Of a stretch of DNA of 64,000 bases, positions 34,049-42,281 are shown piece by piece; the stretch's first letter is position 1, and each line of letters starts with the position of its first letter. The stretch is taken from contig JAWKQN010000023.1 of the NCBI GenBank assembly GCA_041390125.1, positions 1-64,000 on the forward strand, in the 5' to 3' direction. The position numbers were made by a program, and so were the translations under genes. A model generated the notes under the pieces. It was not told the origin of the DNA. It saw nothing but the letters and a program-made list of their open reading frames with translations, and searched no databases. The DNA is from Gemmatimonadota bacterium (lineage in GTDB: Bacteria > Gemmatimonadota > Gemmatimonadetes > Longimicrobiales > Gaopeijiaceae).

Positions 34049-34606
34049 CTACGGCGCGCCCGGCGCGCCGCCGCCTCCCGGGGATCCCCGCCGCACGTAG
34101 ACGAGCGGATCCAGCTCGAGCAGGCCGTCGTCCGGTGGGCCCGGCACGTAGCGCGCGTGGTAGCGCATCGTATCGGCTTCGGGGAGCACCACCGAGCTGT
34201 AGCCCTCGATGCTTCCGCCGATCAGGACGGCGTCGTGCCACAGTCCGCCGTCCCGCCAGACGGCGGTCCCCTCATGCAGCTCGCGGGTGCCACCTGCTGT
34301 GAAGAAGCGCCATGCGCCCGTGCGCGGGTCGACGAAGTAGGAGCCCTCGTACCGGCCGAAGAGCTGCTGGTCCGCTCCGCGGAGCTCGTTGCTGACGTCC
34401 ACGATCCGTCCGGGGAGCCTCCAGCGGTAGACGAGCTGGCTGGTGAAGCCGTCCCCGGTGGCCATCCACGTGCCGATCAGCGCGTCGAAGCCGGACGGCC
34501 CGGCGGGGCCGTGCTCCGCCTGCGCAGCCAGGAGGTTGGGAAAGGCGAGGCCAACCAGCAGGAGAGGGAGGAGGGCCAGGGGCCGGAGCGGTCGAGGGCG
34601 GTTCAT
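34049..34606 (-). CDS. Unknown exported protein (DUF1579-like beta-barrel)
   Basis: A 185-residue protein with a signal peptide (1-28, ending LLAAQ). The mature part starts FDALIGTWMATGDG and runs through repeated beta-strands (RWRLPGRIVDVSNELRG, GSYFVDPRTGAWRFF), a lipocalin-like pattern seen in DUF1579-type proteins. The tail is Gly/Pro-rich. The ATG overlaps the stop of the TetR gene upstream (ATGA), so the two are cotranscribed. Ligand and function are unknown. Confidence 0.7.
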   Translation of the reverse strand: MNRPRPLRPLALLPLLLVGLAFPNLLAAQAEHGPAGPSGFDALIGTWMATGDGFTSQLVYRWRLPGRIVDVSNELRGADQQLFGRYEGSYFVDPRTGAWRFFTAGGTRELHEGTAVWRDGGLWHDAVLIGGSIEGYSSVVLPEADTMRYHARYVPGPPDDGLLELDPLVYVRRGSPGGGGAPGAP

Positions 34607-35202
34607 TCGGTGGCCTCGGCGGTCAGGTGGTCCAGGTAGGCGCGAAGGTGACGGACGGACGCGTCGAACGGTGCGATGCTCCGACTCGCGCGGGCCTGCA
34701 TGACGGCCCCTTCCATCACGGTCAGCACGAAGGTCGCGAGCGTCGCGTGCACGTCTGCCGGCTGCGAGGGCAACGCGGCGGCCAGGCACGCTTCCACCCG
34801 GGCGCACCACGCCCGGAAGTTTCGTTGCAACCCCTCGCGCACCTCCGGCCCCAGGTCGGAGACCTCGAGCGCCAGATTGCCGATCGGACACCCGCCCACG
34901 AATCCCGTGGCGAGAAGTGCCTCCCGATAGACGTCCAGCAGGGCCCCGATCCGCGCCAGCGGGTCCCTCGTGCGGGAGAACGCCGGCTCCACGATCACCG
35001 GGTCCAGGAGCTCGAGGTAGTGGTCCAGGACCGCGAGGAGCAGCGCCTCCTTGGACCGGAAGAAGTGGTACAGGCTGCCGCTGCCCGCCCCGGCCTCCGC
35101 CAGGATCCGGGAGATCCCCGTGGCATGGTAGCCGTGGGCCCAGAAGAGCTCCCGGGCCGTGGCGACCAAGCGCTCGCGGGTGTCGCTTTGTTGATCGATC
35201 AC
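34603..35202 (-). CDS. TetR-family transcriptional regulator
   Basis: A 199-residue repressor-type protein. The N-terminal helix-turn-helix is typical (TRERLVATARELFWAHGYHATGI..., with the recognition helix around GSGSLYHFFRSKEALL). The C-terminal domain has GCPIGNLALE, a motif of the common YxaF/LmrA-like group. The start is placed at GTG 35202 because the domain then begins at the usual distance. An ATG at 35307 would add 35 low-complexity residues. It overlaps the lipocalin-like gene by ATGA and probably controls its own operon. Confidence 0.88.
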   Translation of the reverse strand: MIDQQSDTRERLVATARELFWAHGYHATGISRILAEAGAGSGSLYHFFRSKEALLLAVLDHYLELLDPVIVEPAFSRTRDPLARIGALLDVYREALLATGFVGGCPIGNLALEVSDLGPEVREGLQRNFRAWCARVEACLAAALPSQPADVHATLATFVLTVMEGAVMQARASRSIAPFDASVRHLRAYLDHLTAEATE

Positions 35203-35325
35203 TAAAGAAGAGTAGCGGGCCCCTCCGCGCCACGTCAATTCGTCGGGCACGGCGGTGGCGGGGAGGGGGGAGGCGGCGGTTGGCGCCGTGGTCGCCGATG
35301 CCGCCACGGATGGCTGCCGTCGGCG

Positions 35326-35955
35326 CTACCCTGCGACGGTCACCACCACCTTGTGGAAGTACCAGCTCAGCGCCTGGCTCTTGGGGTTCGTCTGCATGAA
35401 CGTGACCGAGTAGGAGCCCGAGTAGCCCGGGTGCGGGTCGATGACCTCCGTGAGCACCTTCGTCGAGGATCCGACCGAGATGTCCTTGTGCGACCCGGGG
35501 CTGGGGACGACGCGGAACTGATAGGTGCCCGACTGGACGCAGGTGAGGTAGAGCTCCACAAGGTGCTTCTTGCCCGGCTCGATCAGGCCGAACTCCACCT
35601 GCACGGTGGGCTGCGTGATCTGCCAGTACTTGGAGCTGAACAGGGCGAGCCCCGTCTTCGGCTTCCCGGCGCTGGACCAGCTCACCTCGCCGGCCTGCAC
35701 CATCATCGGTGAGAAGAACTCGAGCGCATCATCGCCCTTCCGTGGAACCGAGGGGCTCAGCGTCAGACCGGTGGAGACGAGCCGCGGAGGCACGCCCAGG
35801 AGCTTGCCCCGCGTGGTCGCGGTCAACTCGGGGGTCTCCGAGACCTGGAGCGCGCGGGGCGTCACGCCCAGCGCACGAGCGACCTTCGTGAGGCGCTCCT
35901 GTTCGGGCGTGGAGCGTCGGGCGGTGGTGGAACGCGTACGGACGGTGGTGGCCAT
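35326..35955 (-). CDS. Unknown protein with beta-rich C-terminal domain
   Basis: A 209-residue protein with no clear signal peptide. The N-terminus is Arg/Thr-rich (MATTVRTRSTTARRS), followed by a helical segment. The C-terminal 130 residues are beta-strand-rich (VQVEFGLIEPGKKHLVELYLT, described by its first strand, then GSYSVTFMQTNPKSQALSW), with a pattern like a beta-sandwich. No family was recognised. Confidence 0.6.
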   Translation of the reverse strand: MATTVRTRSTTARRSTPEQERLTKVARALGVTPRALQVSETPELTATTRGKLLGVPPRLVSTGLTLSPSVPRKGDDALEFFSPMMVQAGEVSWSSAGKPKTGLALFSSKYWQITQPTVQVEFGLIEPGKKHLVELYLTCVQSGTYQFRVVPSPGSHKDISVGSSTKVLTEVIDPHPGYSGSYSVTFMQTNPKSQALSWYFHKVVVTVAG

Positions 35956-36140
35956 CGGTCTCTCCGTTCGAGGGGTCCGTGCTTCGACAGGCGCGATCCG
36001 GCGCGCGGACCGGCCAGGTGGCGGGAGTCGGTCGGTGCCGGCACAATGAGCGGCCATCCCCTTGGATCCCCGCAGGTCGGGCGCCTTTCGCGCCGGATCC
36101 AGGCGGGTAGCCCCCGTCGCCGCTCCACCGCGGAGGACCG

Positions 36141-37826
36141 ATGATGCGTCGTGCCGGCTCTACGTCCCACGCCCGGATCCGCCGCGGCTGCAGTCTGGTC
36201 GCGGCCCTGGCCGCCGTGGCGGCCGTACCGCAGCCTACGGCCGCGGTTCACGATCCCTATCCCCGGCGCGAAGGCATCGACGTCGAGGCCTACCGCTTCG
36301 AGCTGACGCTCAGCGATACGGTCGATGCATTCACCGGCCGCGCCACCGTGACGGTCCGGTTCACGCAGGACGGGGTGGCGGCCCTGCCGTTGGACCTCAC
36401 GGGCGTGCAGGCGGATGGGCGCGGGATGACGGTGACGGCGGTCACGGCGGAGGGGCGGCCGCTGACGTTCACGCACGTGGACGACGTGCTGGACATCCGG
36501 TTGGCCGAACCGTCCGTGGCCGGCTCGCGGGCGCAGATCGTCATCGACTACCACGGTACACCCACGACGGGGCTGCACATCGGGCCCAACAAGCACGGGG
36601 AGCGCACGTGGTTCAGCGACAACTGGCCGAACCGCGCGCGCGCCTGGCTGCCGACCATCGACCACGTCTCGGACAAGGCCGCCAACGAGCTCGTGGTGGT
36701 GGCGCCCGCACACTACCAGGTGGTCTCCAACGGCCTGCTGGTGGAGGAGACCGACCGGGCGGACGGCACCCGCCTCACGCATTGGAGGAACACCGTACCG
36801 ATCGCGCCCTGGCTGTACGTGCTGGGTGTGGCGCGCTTCGCCGTGCAGCACCTGGACACCGTGGATGGGGTGCCCATCCAGACCTGGGTCTACGCCCGCG
36901 ACCGTGACGCGGGCTTTTATGACTTCGCGGTGCCCACGCGCGCAGCGATGCAGTACTACCAGTCCTACGTGGGGCCGTACGCCTACGAGAAGCTGGCGAA
37001 CATCACGTCGCCCGTGACCGGGGGAGGCATGGAGGCCGCCTCCGCCATCATGTACCACGAGGACGCCGTGACGGGTGAGCGCACCACCCGCTGGCGCAAC
37101 GTCATCATCCACGAGATCGCCCACCAGTGGTTCGGCAACGCGGTCACGGAGTCCGACTGGGACGACGTCTGGCTGTCCGAGGGGTTCGCCACCTACTTCA
37201 CGCTGCTGTTCATCGAACATGCGTACGGTCGCGATGAATTCGTGGATGGACTTCGCAGCGCGGCCGAGCGCGTCTGGGCCTGGTACGACGAGAACCCGGA
37301 CTACCGCATCGTCCACGACAACCTGGACGACATGGGTCGGGTGACCAGCATCGCCACCTACCAGAAGGGCGCCTGGGTGCTGCACATGCTGAGGAAGCGT
37401 CTGGGAGACGAAGCGTTCCATGAGGGCATCCGGCGCTACTACGCCCGCTTCTACAATGCCAACGCGACCACGCTCGACTTCCGGCAGACGATCGAGGAGG
37501 CGTCGGGTCAGGACCTGGAGGTGTTCTTCGAGCAGTGGCTCTACCGCGGTGGGAACCCACGGCTGGAAGGCGCGTGGTGGTACGATGCCGCGCGGCGCGC
37601 GGTCGTTGTGGAGCTGCGCCAGACGCAGGCGGGAGCGCCGTTCCACCTGCCGTTGGAGGTCGGGATCTACTCCGGGGGCCAGCGCACGCCCGTGCGCCTC
37701 GAGACCGTGGAGCTGACCGGCCGGGAGCATCGGTTCGAGCTGCCGGTGGACGCCGAGCCCGCGGACGTGCGGCTCGATCCGGGCGCGTGGGCCTTGTTCC
37801 GCGGTGGCATGGAACGGAGCCGGTAG
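36141..37826 (+). CDS. M1-family zinc metallopeptidase (aminopeptidase)
   Basis: A 561-residue exported peptidase with a signal sequence (about 1-35). The gluzincin motif HEIAHQW has His324, Glu325 and His328, with the third ligand Glu347 in WLSEGFATYF. GGGMEA at 294-299 replaces the exopeptidase motif GAMEN, and a conserved Tyr lies in ATYQKGAWVLH. The N-terminal beta domain (about 45-240) is the M1 saddle. It lacks the large C-terminal helical domain of full-size M1 enzymes. It should remove N-terminal residues from peptides outside the cytoplasm. GGAGG precedes the ATG. The dehydrogenase gene starts five bases after its stop. Confidence 0.9.
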   Translation: MMRRAGSTSHARIRRGCSLVAALAAVAAVPQPTAAVHDPYPRREGIDVEAYRFELTLSDTVDAFTGRATVTVRFTQDGVAALPLDLTGVQADGRGMTVTAVTAEGRPLTFTHVDDVLDIRLAEPSVAGSRAQIVIDYHGTPTTGLHIGPNKHGERTWFSDNWPNRARAWLPTIDHVSDKAANELVVVAPAHYQVVSNGLLVEETDRADGTRLTHWRNTVPIAPWLYVLGVARFAVQHLDTVDGVPIQTWVYARDRDAGFYDFAVPTRAAMQYYQSYVGPYAYEKLANITSPVTGGGMEAASAIMYHEDAVTGERTTRWRNVIIHEIAHQWFGNAVTESDWDDVWLSEGFATYFTLLFIEHAYGRDEFVDGLRSAAERVWAWYDENPDYRIVHDNLDDMGRVTSIATYQKGAWVLHMLRKRLGDEAFHEGIRRYYARFYNANATTLDFRQTIEEASGQDLEVFFEQWLYRGGNPRLEGAWWYDAARRAVVVELRQTQAGAPFHLPLEVGIYSGGQRTPVRLETVELTGREHRFELPVDAEPADVRLDPGAWALFRGGMERSR

Positions 37827-37831
37827 CGGGC

Positions 37832-38824
37832 GTGCGCGCGGCCGTCCGCACCGGGTACGGTGGACCCGATGTCCTCCACCTGGCCGAGCTTCCGACTCCG
37901 GAGCCCGGTCCGGGCGAGGTCCGGGTGCGCGTCCGGGCCACCTCCGTCACCTACGGAGATCTGACCGCCCGTGACTTCCCCGGCGTGGGCCCGGACCGGT
38001 TCAACATGCCGGCGCCGCTGTTCTACGCAGCGCGCCTGCAGTTCGGGTGGTCGCGTCCCCGCAATCCGGTCCTGGGAAGCGAGTACGCGGGCGAAGTGGA
38101 CGCCGTAGGGACCGGGGTGACGGCGTTCGCGCCGGGGGACCGCGTGCTCGGATACCGCGGCCCGCGCATGGGCGCCTACGCCGAGTACCTCGTCGAGAAG
38201 GCGGACGGCATGATCGCGCGCCTCGCCGACGGGATCGCGTTCGAAGACGCGGCCGTGCTTCCCTATGGCGGCACGACCGCGCTCGCGCTCCTGGACGCGG
38301 TGGACCTGCGCGCGGGGGAGCACGTCCTGATCGTGGGCGCTTCGGGCTCCATCGGCATGGCTGCGGTGCAGATCGCCAGCGACCGCGGTGCCCACGTCGT
38401 CGGCGTGGCCGGACCGCGCAATCAAGCGTGGGTGCGTGCGCTCGGCGCCGAGGAGGTGCTGGATCACACCCGGGACGACCCCAGCGCGGGGGGGCCGCGC
38501 TACGAGCTGGTCTTCGACGTGCGCGGCCGCCTGGGCTTCGCGCGCGCCCGACGTGTGCTCACCCCGCACGGGCGCTACCTACCCGTGAGCTTCAAGCTGC
38601 CGCTCCTGGTGGACGCGCTGCGCACGCGCCGCGCGCAGGGGCCGCGTGTGCGGATCGTGCTGGCGCCGGAGCGGCCGGACGACATGCGCACGGTCGCCCG
38701 GATGATCGCGGAGGGGAGCCTGCGCGCGCACCGCGACCGCACCTGGGAGCTGGCGGAGGCCGCCGAGGCGCACCGGTATGCGGAGAGCGGCGCGAAGTCG
38801 GGGCAGGTGGCGCTGAGGGTGTAA
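37832..38824 (+). CDS. Zinc-independent medium-chain dehydrogenase/reductase (quinone oxidoreductase-like)
   Basis: A 330-residue MDR protein. It has a GroES-like N-terminal domain (VRAAVRTGYGGPDVLHL, GSEYAGEVDAVGTGVTAF), then a Rossmann domain with VLIVGASGSIGMAAVQIA as the NAD(P)H loop. The zinc-ligand cysteines of alcohol dehydrogenases are missing. It reduces quinone-like or enone substrates with NAD(P)H; the exact substrate is unknown. The GTG start at 37832 lies five bases after the peptidase stop, so the two form an operon. Confidence 0.87.
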   Translation: MRAAVRTGYGGPDVLHLAELPTPEPGPGEVRVRVRATSVTYGDLTARDFPGVGPDRFNMPAPLFYAARLQFGWSRPRNPVLGSEYAGEVDAVGTGVTAFAPGDRVLGYRGPRMGAYAEYLVEKADGMIARLADGIAFEDAAVLPYGGTTALALLDAVDLRAGEHVLIVGASGSIGMAAVQIASDRGAHVVGVAGPRNQAWVRALGAEEVLDHTRDDPSAGGPRYELVFDVRGRLGFARARRVLTPHGRYLPVSFKLPLLVDALRTRRAQGPRVRIVLAPERPDDMRTVARMIAEGSLRAHRDRTWELAEAAEAHRYAESGAKSGQVALRV

Positions 38825-38836
38825 GCGGGAGGGAAG

Positions 38837-40021
38837 CTAGGCCACCCAGTGCTCCACGGGCTCGGACAGGAACTCCGTGAGCGGGATCCCATCGCCACCG
38901 ACGAGCAGCGTCCGCTCCGGAGTGAACCGCTTGCGGAATTCGTCCATGCCCGGCGCGGACGCAGCGTCCGGCGAGCTCTTGACCTCGATGGCCGTGCGTC
39001 GTCCGCGATGCTCCACGATGAAGTCGACTTCGTGTCCTCGGTCGCGCCAGTAGTACACGGTGCTGTCGCCGGACATCGCTGCATTGGCGAGGTGCGCACC
39101 CACCGCCGATTCGACGAGGCGTCCCCATGCGGCGGCGTCCGCCCGGACTTCGGAGAAGCCCAGCCCGCTCTGGGCGGACATCAGCGCCGTGTTGAAGACC
39201 TGGAGCTTGGGGCTCGACGCACGTCGGCGCACCTGCTCGCCCGCGAACTTCTGGAGACCGGTGAGCATCCCCGCTCGCGATAGGAGGTCGAGGTAGTGGG
39301 CCAGTGTCGTCGTGTTCCCGGCGTCCTGGAGTTGACCCAGCATCTTCGTGTAGGAGAGGATCTGCCCGGAGTAGCGGCAGCCGAGCTCGAACAGGCGACG
39401 AAGCAGTGCGGGTTTGTCGACGCGCGTCAACAACAATACGTCGCGTGCGAGGGTGGTCTCGATGAGGGATTCCCGGACATAGCGGGCCCAGCGGTCCGGT
39501 TCGGTGATCAGCGGTGCCGCTCCTGGATAGCCGCCGTAGAACACGAAGTGCTCCACGCTCCAGCCGAAGGCACCCCCCATCTCGGATAGGCTCCAGTGGG
39601 GCAGGTGGAGAATCTCGAAGCGGCCGGCGAGGCTTTCGGTGAGCCCCTGCTCGATGAGCCATGGGGCGGACCCCAGCAGGACCACCTTCAAGTCACGCTC
39701 GGCTGCGGTGTCCTCATCCCATAGGCGTTTCACCGATTCGGCCCATCCGGATGCCTTCTGGACCTCGTCGATGACCAGGATCCCGGGCCCGCGGCCGGAC
39801 TCGAGGCGGGCGGCGTCCCACTGCTGGGCGATCCAGCCCGCGCCCCGCAAGGTGGGTTCGTCCGCGGAAACCGAGCGGACCGGGATCTCCATGCCTGCCA
39901 TGACCTGGCGCACCAACGTGGTCTTTCCGACCTGGCGTGGTCCCGCCACGACCTGGATGAACCGCCGGGGTTCGGCAAGACGGCGGGAGAGCTCGTCGGC
40001 GTCCCTCCGGACGAACGGCAT
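38837..40021 (-). CDS. AAA-type ATPase with DUF4143 domain
   Basis: A 394-residue protein. Walker A is GPRQVGKT (27-34) and Walker B is ILVIDE (81-86) in the AAA_14 domain. The C-terminal DUF4143 region carries VDFIVEHRGRRTAIEVKSS (about 335-355), the D...ExK core of a PD-(D/E)XK nuclease-like fold. Family members are often mobile or defence-associated, but the role is unknown. The ATG at 40021 is chosen over a TTG at 40033, which lies inside an AT-rich palindrome. The two upstream palindromes suggest tight control. Confidence 0.9.
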   Translation of the reverse strand: MPFVRRDADELSRRLAEPRRFIQVVAGPRQVGKTTLVRQVMAGMEIPVRSVSADEPTLRGAGWIAQQWDAARLESGRGPGILVIDEVQKASGWAESVKRLWDEDTAAERDLKVVLLGSAPWLIEQGLTESLAGRFEILHLPHWSLSEMGGAFGWSVEHFVFYGGYPGAAPLITEPDRWARYVRESLIETTLARDVLLLTRVDKPALLRRLFELGCRYSGQILSYTKMLGQLQDAGNTTTLAHYLDLLSRAGMLTGLQKFAGEQVRRRASSPKLQVFNTALMSAQSGLGFSEVRADAAAWGRLVESAVGAHLANAAMSGDSTVYYWRDRGHEVDFIVEHRGRRTAIEVKSSPDAASAPGMDEFRKRFTPERTLLVGGDGIPLTEFLSEPVEHWVA

Positions 40022-40023
40022 CG

Positions 40024-40066
40024 TTTTACTCAATATTGTGAGTAATTTTACTCAATACATTGAGTA
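40024..40066 (-). promoter_or_regulatory. AT-rich double palindrome upstream of the DUF4143 ATPase gene
   Basis: Two inverted repeats stand 22 bp apart. One is TTACTCA-N6-TGAGTAA (40026-40045). The other is TACTCAAT-AC-ATTGAGTA (40049-40066), with 8-bp arms. Each begins with the same 12 bases (TTTTACTCAATA at 40024 and 40046). The stretch is only about one quarter G+C in a roughly 70% G+C region. The two-turn spacing suits a dimeric regulator bound cooperatively. Confidence 0.65.
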
Positions 40067-40166
40067 TATCGATCGGGGTGAGGTTGGCAAGACCTCGTCT
40101 GGCGTTCCCCGGCGAGGGCGCCGAGGGGGGCCATCCTCGTGTCGTCCGGCGGTTCCCCGAGGGCGG

Positions 40167-40922
40167 TCAGCGAGTGGGACCGCGCGTGAAGAGGAGGATG
40201 GCCCCGGTCGGATACACGATCGTCTCGTTGGGCAGGATGACGGTCACCGACTCGATCATGTCGAGCGGCAGGATCGAGATCACGTCCCCCGCCAACGGGT
40301 ACCCATCCATGTAGACCCGTAGGCAGTATCGGTTGCGGAGGAAGAAGCAGGGGCCGCTGTTGCCTTCACGGATGGAGACGAAGAGGGAAGGAGTGGACCG
40401 GATCAGGTCGACGAGGTTGTTTCCCCGCTCGAGTTGCTTGACGATCTCATCTCGCAGGATGGGCCGACGTGCGAGCGAGCGGGGGCTGCGTCCGATCCGG
40501 AACTGGATCTGGTCGAGTGCCCGCTCTCGCCGCTCCGCGGTGACGGTGATCCCCTCCATCTCGATCGGGTCCAGAAGCAATTCGATGTCCACTCCGTAGG
40601 TCGCATCTTCCCTACGCGCCATCAAGGGAGGGCTGAGGAAAGGGAAATAGCCGAGGTGCTGCACGAGGATCATCAGCTCTCCCGGACGATCGGCCCGCAG
40701 TGCGTACTCGCCGGCCTCCGCCGTCAAGGCGGTGGACACGACGCTGGAATCCTCCGCGTGCAGGAGCTGTATCAGCGCGGCCGAGACCGGAAGGCCCGTC
40801 GCCGCATCCACGACGTTCCCGACGATGGTCTGGCCGTCCACGGGGTGCGCGAGCAACAGCGGGACGGCGGCAAGCGCGATCGCCACCTTGCCGAGCCAGA
40901 CGGTGCTGTCCGATCGGTTCAT
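40167..40922 (-). CDS. Short barrel-less TonB-plug protein
   Basis: A 251-residue exported protein. It has a signal peptide (1-30, ending VDGQ), a carboxypeptidase-like regulatory domain (about 32-115, IVGNVVDAATGLPVSAALI), and a plug-like domain with YCLRVYMDGYPL and MIESVTVILPNETIVYP. It ends right after the plug with no beta-barrel. Cysteines in CFFLRNRYC match the disulfide pair of the plug in the larger relative at 11783-13069. The ATG overlaps the stop of the broken propeller gene (ATGA), so they form one operon. Confidence 0.75.
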   Translation of the reverse strand: MNRSDSTVWLGKVAIALAAVPLLLAHPVDGQTIVGNVVDAATGLPVSAALIQLLHAEDSSVVSTALTAEAGEYALRADRPGELMILVQHLGYFPFLSPPLMARREDATYGVDIELLLDPIEMEGITVTAERRERALDQIQFRIGRSPRSLARRPILRDEIVKQLERGNNLVDLIRSTPSLFVSIREGNSGPCFFLRNRYCLRVYMDGYPLAGDVISILPLDMIESVTVILPNETIVYPTGAILLFTRGPTR

Positions 40923-42087
40923 CGTTTCACATGCAGCGACCATATCCGTATGCTCGGTTGACCCGTTTCCGACACGCGGTTCTCGAACGCGGCACCCGAG
41001 CCAGCGAAGCCGCTCAAGAGGTCGGGAAGCCGAGTTCGCGCGTGCACGGTACCCAGATCCAGATCCCAGACCTCGATCCGGGTCTCATAGACCGAAGAAA
41101 GTCCGTCGGGTGCGCTCCAGATCACCTTGCCGGACGGACTCCTGGTCTCTTTCATGGCTGACCTCCAATCCGGACGTAGGCTCCAAAGCAGGATGACAAG
41201 AAGTCCCTCACGAACCTGGAGATCCTCGACCCGGTTCGGGGGCGGGTTCTCGGGGCTCCACGCCCCGGGGAGGGCCGGAAGATCGTTCAGTACCTCTCCC
41301 CTGAGTCCGCCCAGCCGCGTTCCGTCCTGTCCCCAGACCTCGAGGTCCAGGCGGTAACGCGGCATCGAGAAAACGACTCCGGACTCATCGACTGCCACGT
41401 GCCTTTGCAGATCGAAGTCCGTCGAGTCCTTGCCCCGACCTCTACACCGAACGAGCGGACTGTGATGCCCCTATCCAGGATATGAAGGGGAGTTGCTGAC
41501 CTTCGGAGGTCCCGACTGCAGCGGCGACCCCGATCTGGCCCTCCGGGCGGGGCAGAGCGTCGAGAACGTGCCGTGAACGGGGAATCTGAGAAGCACGCCG
41601 TCGTCGGTGAACACCGACTGGCGCTGATGGCCCAGTCCAGGACGTGCACGCGGCCCGCCGCCTCAACGAACACCGGCCCGGGAATGGGGCGCGGAACTCG
41701 CCGGGGCTGACCTTCTTGACCGGCTGTCCGCGGGATGCCGGCCTCATCCATGAGGTACCGGTCAGTCCGATCCGGTCGACCGGTCGCGTCACGATCACCA
41801 TCCGGTTTCCTCCAGGAACGGGTTCGGTGCCATGGAGAGGTCCGAGTCCTCGACCGTGAACCGGGGGCGGACGACCAGGCAATCCGAGCAGGGGTGTTCA
41901 CGGCTCACGACTGCGTCGAAGCCATCCGGTGCCCGTGTGAACGCAGGCTGATGGACACCGCCTGGCGGTTCTGTGCAGGAGGCTGCGCGGCTCCGGCGAG
42001 GAGTAGTCTCCCGAACACGCGGTGCCGCGTCTCCCCGCGTCCCGGGGCCCGTTGTGCACGTGTTACGGGGGTGATCGCCTGCGGCAT
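40919..42087 (-). pseudogene. Secreted six-bladed beta-propeller protein, frame-broken
   Basis: The last 159 codons (40919-41398, opening with a GTG codon) form one clean frame with MPRYRLDLEVWGQDGTRLG, a propeller blade. Upstream the same protein continues in pieces spread over all three frames: HPCSDCLVVRP and DSDLSMAPNPFLEE, then MVIVTRPVDRIGLTG, LMDEAGIPR, SPGEFRAPFPG, PVFVEAAGRVHVLDWAISA, FTDDGVLLRFPVHG, PLHILDRGITVRSFG and STDFDLQRH. A signal-peptide-like start may be the ATG at 42087. At least eight frame changes fall within about 530 bp, while the residues remain propeller-like. Sequence or assembly error is as likely as true decay. The stop overlaps the downstream plug-protein start. 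Confidence 0.65.
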
Positions 42088-42281
42088 GTGGCCACCTCGT
42101 GGAGCAAGGACGCGATCCGCCTCGGGTGAATTCAACGCGGAATGTTACGGCCGGCCCGGATGGCCAGGCGTCTCGTTTCGGCTCACCGACTCCAGGCGGG
42201 CGGGGCGCCCCGCGTGCGCACACGCCCCGCCTTCGACCACACCTAGGCGGATGCGTATAGCTCCCTGCGGGCAATCCGCCC

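Noticed and set aside
40022..40033. TTG 40033 as the start of the DUF4143 ATPase
   Set aside because: It lies within the AT-rich palindrome. The ATG at 40021 gives the normal N-terminus.
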